Below, in pieces: positions 62,202 through 64,000 of a stretch of DNA of 64,000 nucleotides. The stretch lies in NCBI GenBank assembly GCA_024275895.1, contig JAJRYE010000106.1, positions 1 through 64,000 on the forward strand, given 5' to 3'. The notes below the pieces were generated by a model. The model was given only the letters and a program-made list of their open reading frames with translations. It was not told the DNA's origin and did not search any database. Position numbers and translations under genes: made by a program. Numbering within the stretch: position 1 is the stretch's first letter; every line of letters starts with the position of its first letter. This stretch comes from Alphaproteobacteria bacterium. Lineage in GTDB: Bacteria; Pseudomonadota; Alphaproteobacteria; Rhizobiales; BM303.

Positions 62202-64000
62202 GGCTTTGCCGTCAGCAGCGTGATGATGAAACAGGCGCCTTCGGGGGGCTGGTTTTGCGCTTTCATGGAACCTCCAAAATCCTTGATAATATTATAGGAG
62301 ATACTCAACCCCAGCCCAAGCCCCTCGCCAACGGTCTTGGTGGTAAAAAACGGATCGAAAATTCGCAGCAGGGTTTTGTCGTCAAACCCTTGTCCCGTAT
62401 CGCAAATCCTGATCCGGGTTTTGTTGCGCGTCTGCCGGACACGAACATCCAGTGATTTTGTCTTCGCCCCTTTCATGGCGTCAAGTGCATTGCCAAAAAC
62501 ATTCAGCAAAACCTGCTCCAGCCGGTTTTCCCCCGCGCGGACCAGAACCGGCCCGTCGGGATATTCAAGGCCGATATTAACCGCCTCGTCCCGGATGCGT
62601 CCCTGAAGTAAATCCAGAGCGGCGGAAATCACGCTTTTTAATTCCGCCGTGCCGATATGACGCGAGGGCTTGCGCGCCAGGGTTTTCAGATGATTGATCT
62701 TTTTCGCCATGGAGGTTGAGAGTTTTGATATCTTCTCCAGATTTTGCGCCGCATCCGCCATCTTTCCCCGCTCCATATTCACCGCCGCGTTATGGGCCTG
62801 AAAGCGCAAGGCCGCCAGGGGCTGGTTGAGATCATGCGCCACACCCGCGGCAAGCTGGCCGAGGGCGGCGAGCTTTCCCGCCTGCACCAGCTCGCGCTGG
62901 GTTTCGGATATGGTATCGCGGAAAACCTCCAATGCGGCGGCCATATCGGCGATCTCGTCGGCGCCGCCGGAGGGAACATCGGCGCCAAGATCGCCATCGG
63001 CGATTTTGCGCATGGCGGTTTTCAGGCCGGTAATGCGCCCCACCAGAGAGCGGCCGACATAAAGCCACACCATTAAAATCGCAATCACAATACTGCCCAG
63101 CGCCGCCCAGATGAGGAGCGATTTGGCCTGGGCGGTAATCTCGCCCGCCCGGCGCGAGGCTTTTGTGGTCTGGGCTCTTATCTGCGCGCTCAGGGCGGAT
63201 ATACGGGTTTGAAACGCCTGCACCAGAGCGCGGCTCGCGCCCAGCAATCCAGCATTGCGCATTTGCAGTTTTAAAGCCTCCCGGCGCAAATCAAACAGGG
63301 AATCGGGGCCTTTGGTGAATTTCAGGATGGCGCTTGCCGATTGCCTCAGGGCGGTTAGCTCGGGCTGTTTTCCCAGCGATTCAAGGTCCTGTCCGATCGG
63401 AGCGCCCGCCTCGCCGGCAAAAAGCAGGATATCGTTCAACTCCGGTGTATCAACCGCATTGGCGGCCCTGAAAATCAGGCCGACCAGCAGGTTAATGGAG
63501 GATTTGAGGCGTAATAAAGCCTCATGCTGGCGCAATCTTGCATCAAGATCGCCAAAGCGGCGCCGCTTTGCATCCGGGGACAGTTTCCCCTGGCCGGCCT
63601 GGGGCGATTGCCGCAAACGGCGTAAATCCAGCCCGATGCTGAACCGGGCATCCTCGATGAGCGGATCAATCTCGTCAAGAAAATCCGCATGCGCCCATCT
63701 CAGGCGTTCGGTCAGCTCGCGGTTGCGCCGCCCGAACCAGAATTTGCGCCTGACATTGGCGTCCAGCGAGCGCAGCGCCGATGCCACCGCGTCGAGCTGG
63801 GTCTGCAAGGAGCTTTGCTGCGTTTGGCCGATCCCGTAATCGCCCAGGCTCTGGATAAGCGTATCCGTGCCGTGAATGGAATCCATCAGCCGCGCCCAGA
63901 CCCGGTCTCTGGCGCGCCCGGTCTCGACCGAAACCAGAATGGGCGCGGTGGCCACAATCTCCGAGCTTCTTGCCGTCAACTCCGAGGCGAGGGAAAACCC
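62198..64000 (-). CDS. Sensor histidine kinase (DctB/PgtB/TorS-like), N-terminus beyond window
   Basis: The frame is open to the window end (the last readable codons give GFSLASELTARSSEIV), so the gene is cut at its 5' side; at least 600 residues are present. A long, helical, Arg/Leu-rich periplasmic region with several heptad stretches precedes a membrane helix (WAALGSIVIAILMVWLYVG) and a HAMP domain (SLVGRITGLKTAMRKIADGD). The H-box is AAGVAHDLNQPLAALR. The ATPase boxes are LEQVLLNVFGNALDA, ICDTGQGF, FDPFFTTK and GEGLGLGLSISYNII. The architecture resembles Salmonella PgtB. It is probably the sensor partner of the overlapping regulator gene. Confidence 0.92.
   Translation of the reverse strand, partial: GFSLASELTARSSEIVATAPILVSVETGRARDRVWARLMDSIHGTDTLIQSLGDYGIGQTQQSSLQTQLDAVASALRSLDANVRRKFWFGRRNRELTERLRWAHADFLDEIDPLIEDARFSIGLDLRRLRQSPQAGQGKLSPDAKRRRFGDLDARLRQHEALLRLKSSINLLVGLIFRAANAVDTPELNDILLFAGEAGAPIGQDLESLGKQPELTALRQSASAILKFTKGPDSLFDLRREALKLQMRNAGLLGASRALVQAFQTRISALSAQIRAQTTKASRRAGEITAQAKSLLIWAALGSIVIAILMVWLYVGRSLVGRITGLKTAMRKIADGDLGADVPSGGADEIADMAAALEVFRDTISETQRELVQAGKLAALGQLAAGVAHDLNQPLAALRFQAHNAAVNMERGKMADAAQNLEKISKLSTSMAKKINHLKTLARKPSRHIGTAELKSVISAALDLLQGRIRDEAVNIGLEYPDGPVLVRAGENRLEQVLLNVFGNALDAMKGAKTKSLDVRVRQTRNKTRIRICDTGQGFDDKTLLRIFDPFFTTKTVGEGLGLGLSISYNIIKDFGGSMKAQNQPPEGACFIITLLTAKP

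Noticed and set aside
1..64000. Global reassignment of TAG to a sense codon
   Set aside because: pyc, the Atm1-type exporter and cimA end at TAG at normal family lengths, so TAG still seems to terminate. Partial suppression is kept as a hypothesis, not full reassignment.

Overview
The window is a chromosomal segment of an alphaproteobacterium, most likely of the Rhizobiales type. The evidence is gene content and order: ahcY, then a DivL-like kinase with tyrosine in the H-box, then tsaE/amgK/murU, addB and addA; dnaK-dnaJ followed by dapB-gpmA; hrcA-grpE; a DUF1150 protein; pssA-psd next to an Atm1-type exporter; an Flp pilin; and a palindromic spacer element of the kind common in rhizobial genomes. 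The sequence is fairly GC-rich, genes are packed with many 4-base ATGA/GTGA overlaps, and stops are mostly TGA or TAA (by my reading only pyc, the Atm1-type exporter and cimA end at TAG). No rRNA, tRNA or CRISPR was seen.

Layout. 1-13.4 kb (+): the 3' part of ahcY, divL, a three-domain TsaE-AmgK-MurU fusion, addB, addA and a small membrane protein. 13.4-17.8 kb (+): a gamma-glutamyltransferase, an orphan Flp pilin with a strong terminator, and two PAP2-family membrane enzymes. 17.8-23.6 kb: alkB (-), then dnaK (sigma-32-like promoter), dnaJ, a DUF1330 protein, dapB and gpmA (+). 23.6-30.2 kb (-): mltB-like, hrcA, grpE, polA, pyrE. 30.3-34.4 kb (+): a DUF1150 protein and pyruvate carboxylase. 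34.4-35.1 kb: a deleted IS903-like element with a perfect 9-bp target duplication. 35.2-46.8 kb: an unusual transporter locus. 46.9-56.1 kb: a zinc ribbon, a zinc metallopeptidase, pssA, psd, an ABC exporter, a LysM protein, a LOG-family protein and cimA. 56.2-64 kb (-): an Fbp/Afu-type ABC transporter under an adjacent two-component system, with a sigma-54-like promoter upstream of the binding protein.

Two things stand out. First, three genes carry an in-frame stop although the rest of the conserved protein continues in frame: dnaK (TAG before the EEVK tail), grpE (TAG in the middle) and an mltB-like lytic transglycosylase (TAA at the expected catalytic glutamate). DnaK and GrpE are partners and normally essential or near-essential, so this is either sequence error, amber suppression or real damage.

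Second, the 35.2-46.8 kb locus joins a branched-chain-amino-acid-type ABC importer to the two domains known from the plant Tm-1 protein. The UPF0261/Tm-1 domain is fused to the LivF ATPase, and the TIM-barrel domain is encoded by the next gene. The same apparent operon ends with an SRPBCC protein and a flotillin. Two further copies of the TIM-barrel domain lie next to it: a short divergent protein, and the sensor half of a regulator with a degenerate AAA+ domain and a Fis helix-turn-helix. I read this as a candidate uncharacterised uptake and ligand-processing system that senses its ligand with a copy of its own enzyme fold. Its substrate cannot be told from the sequence.
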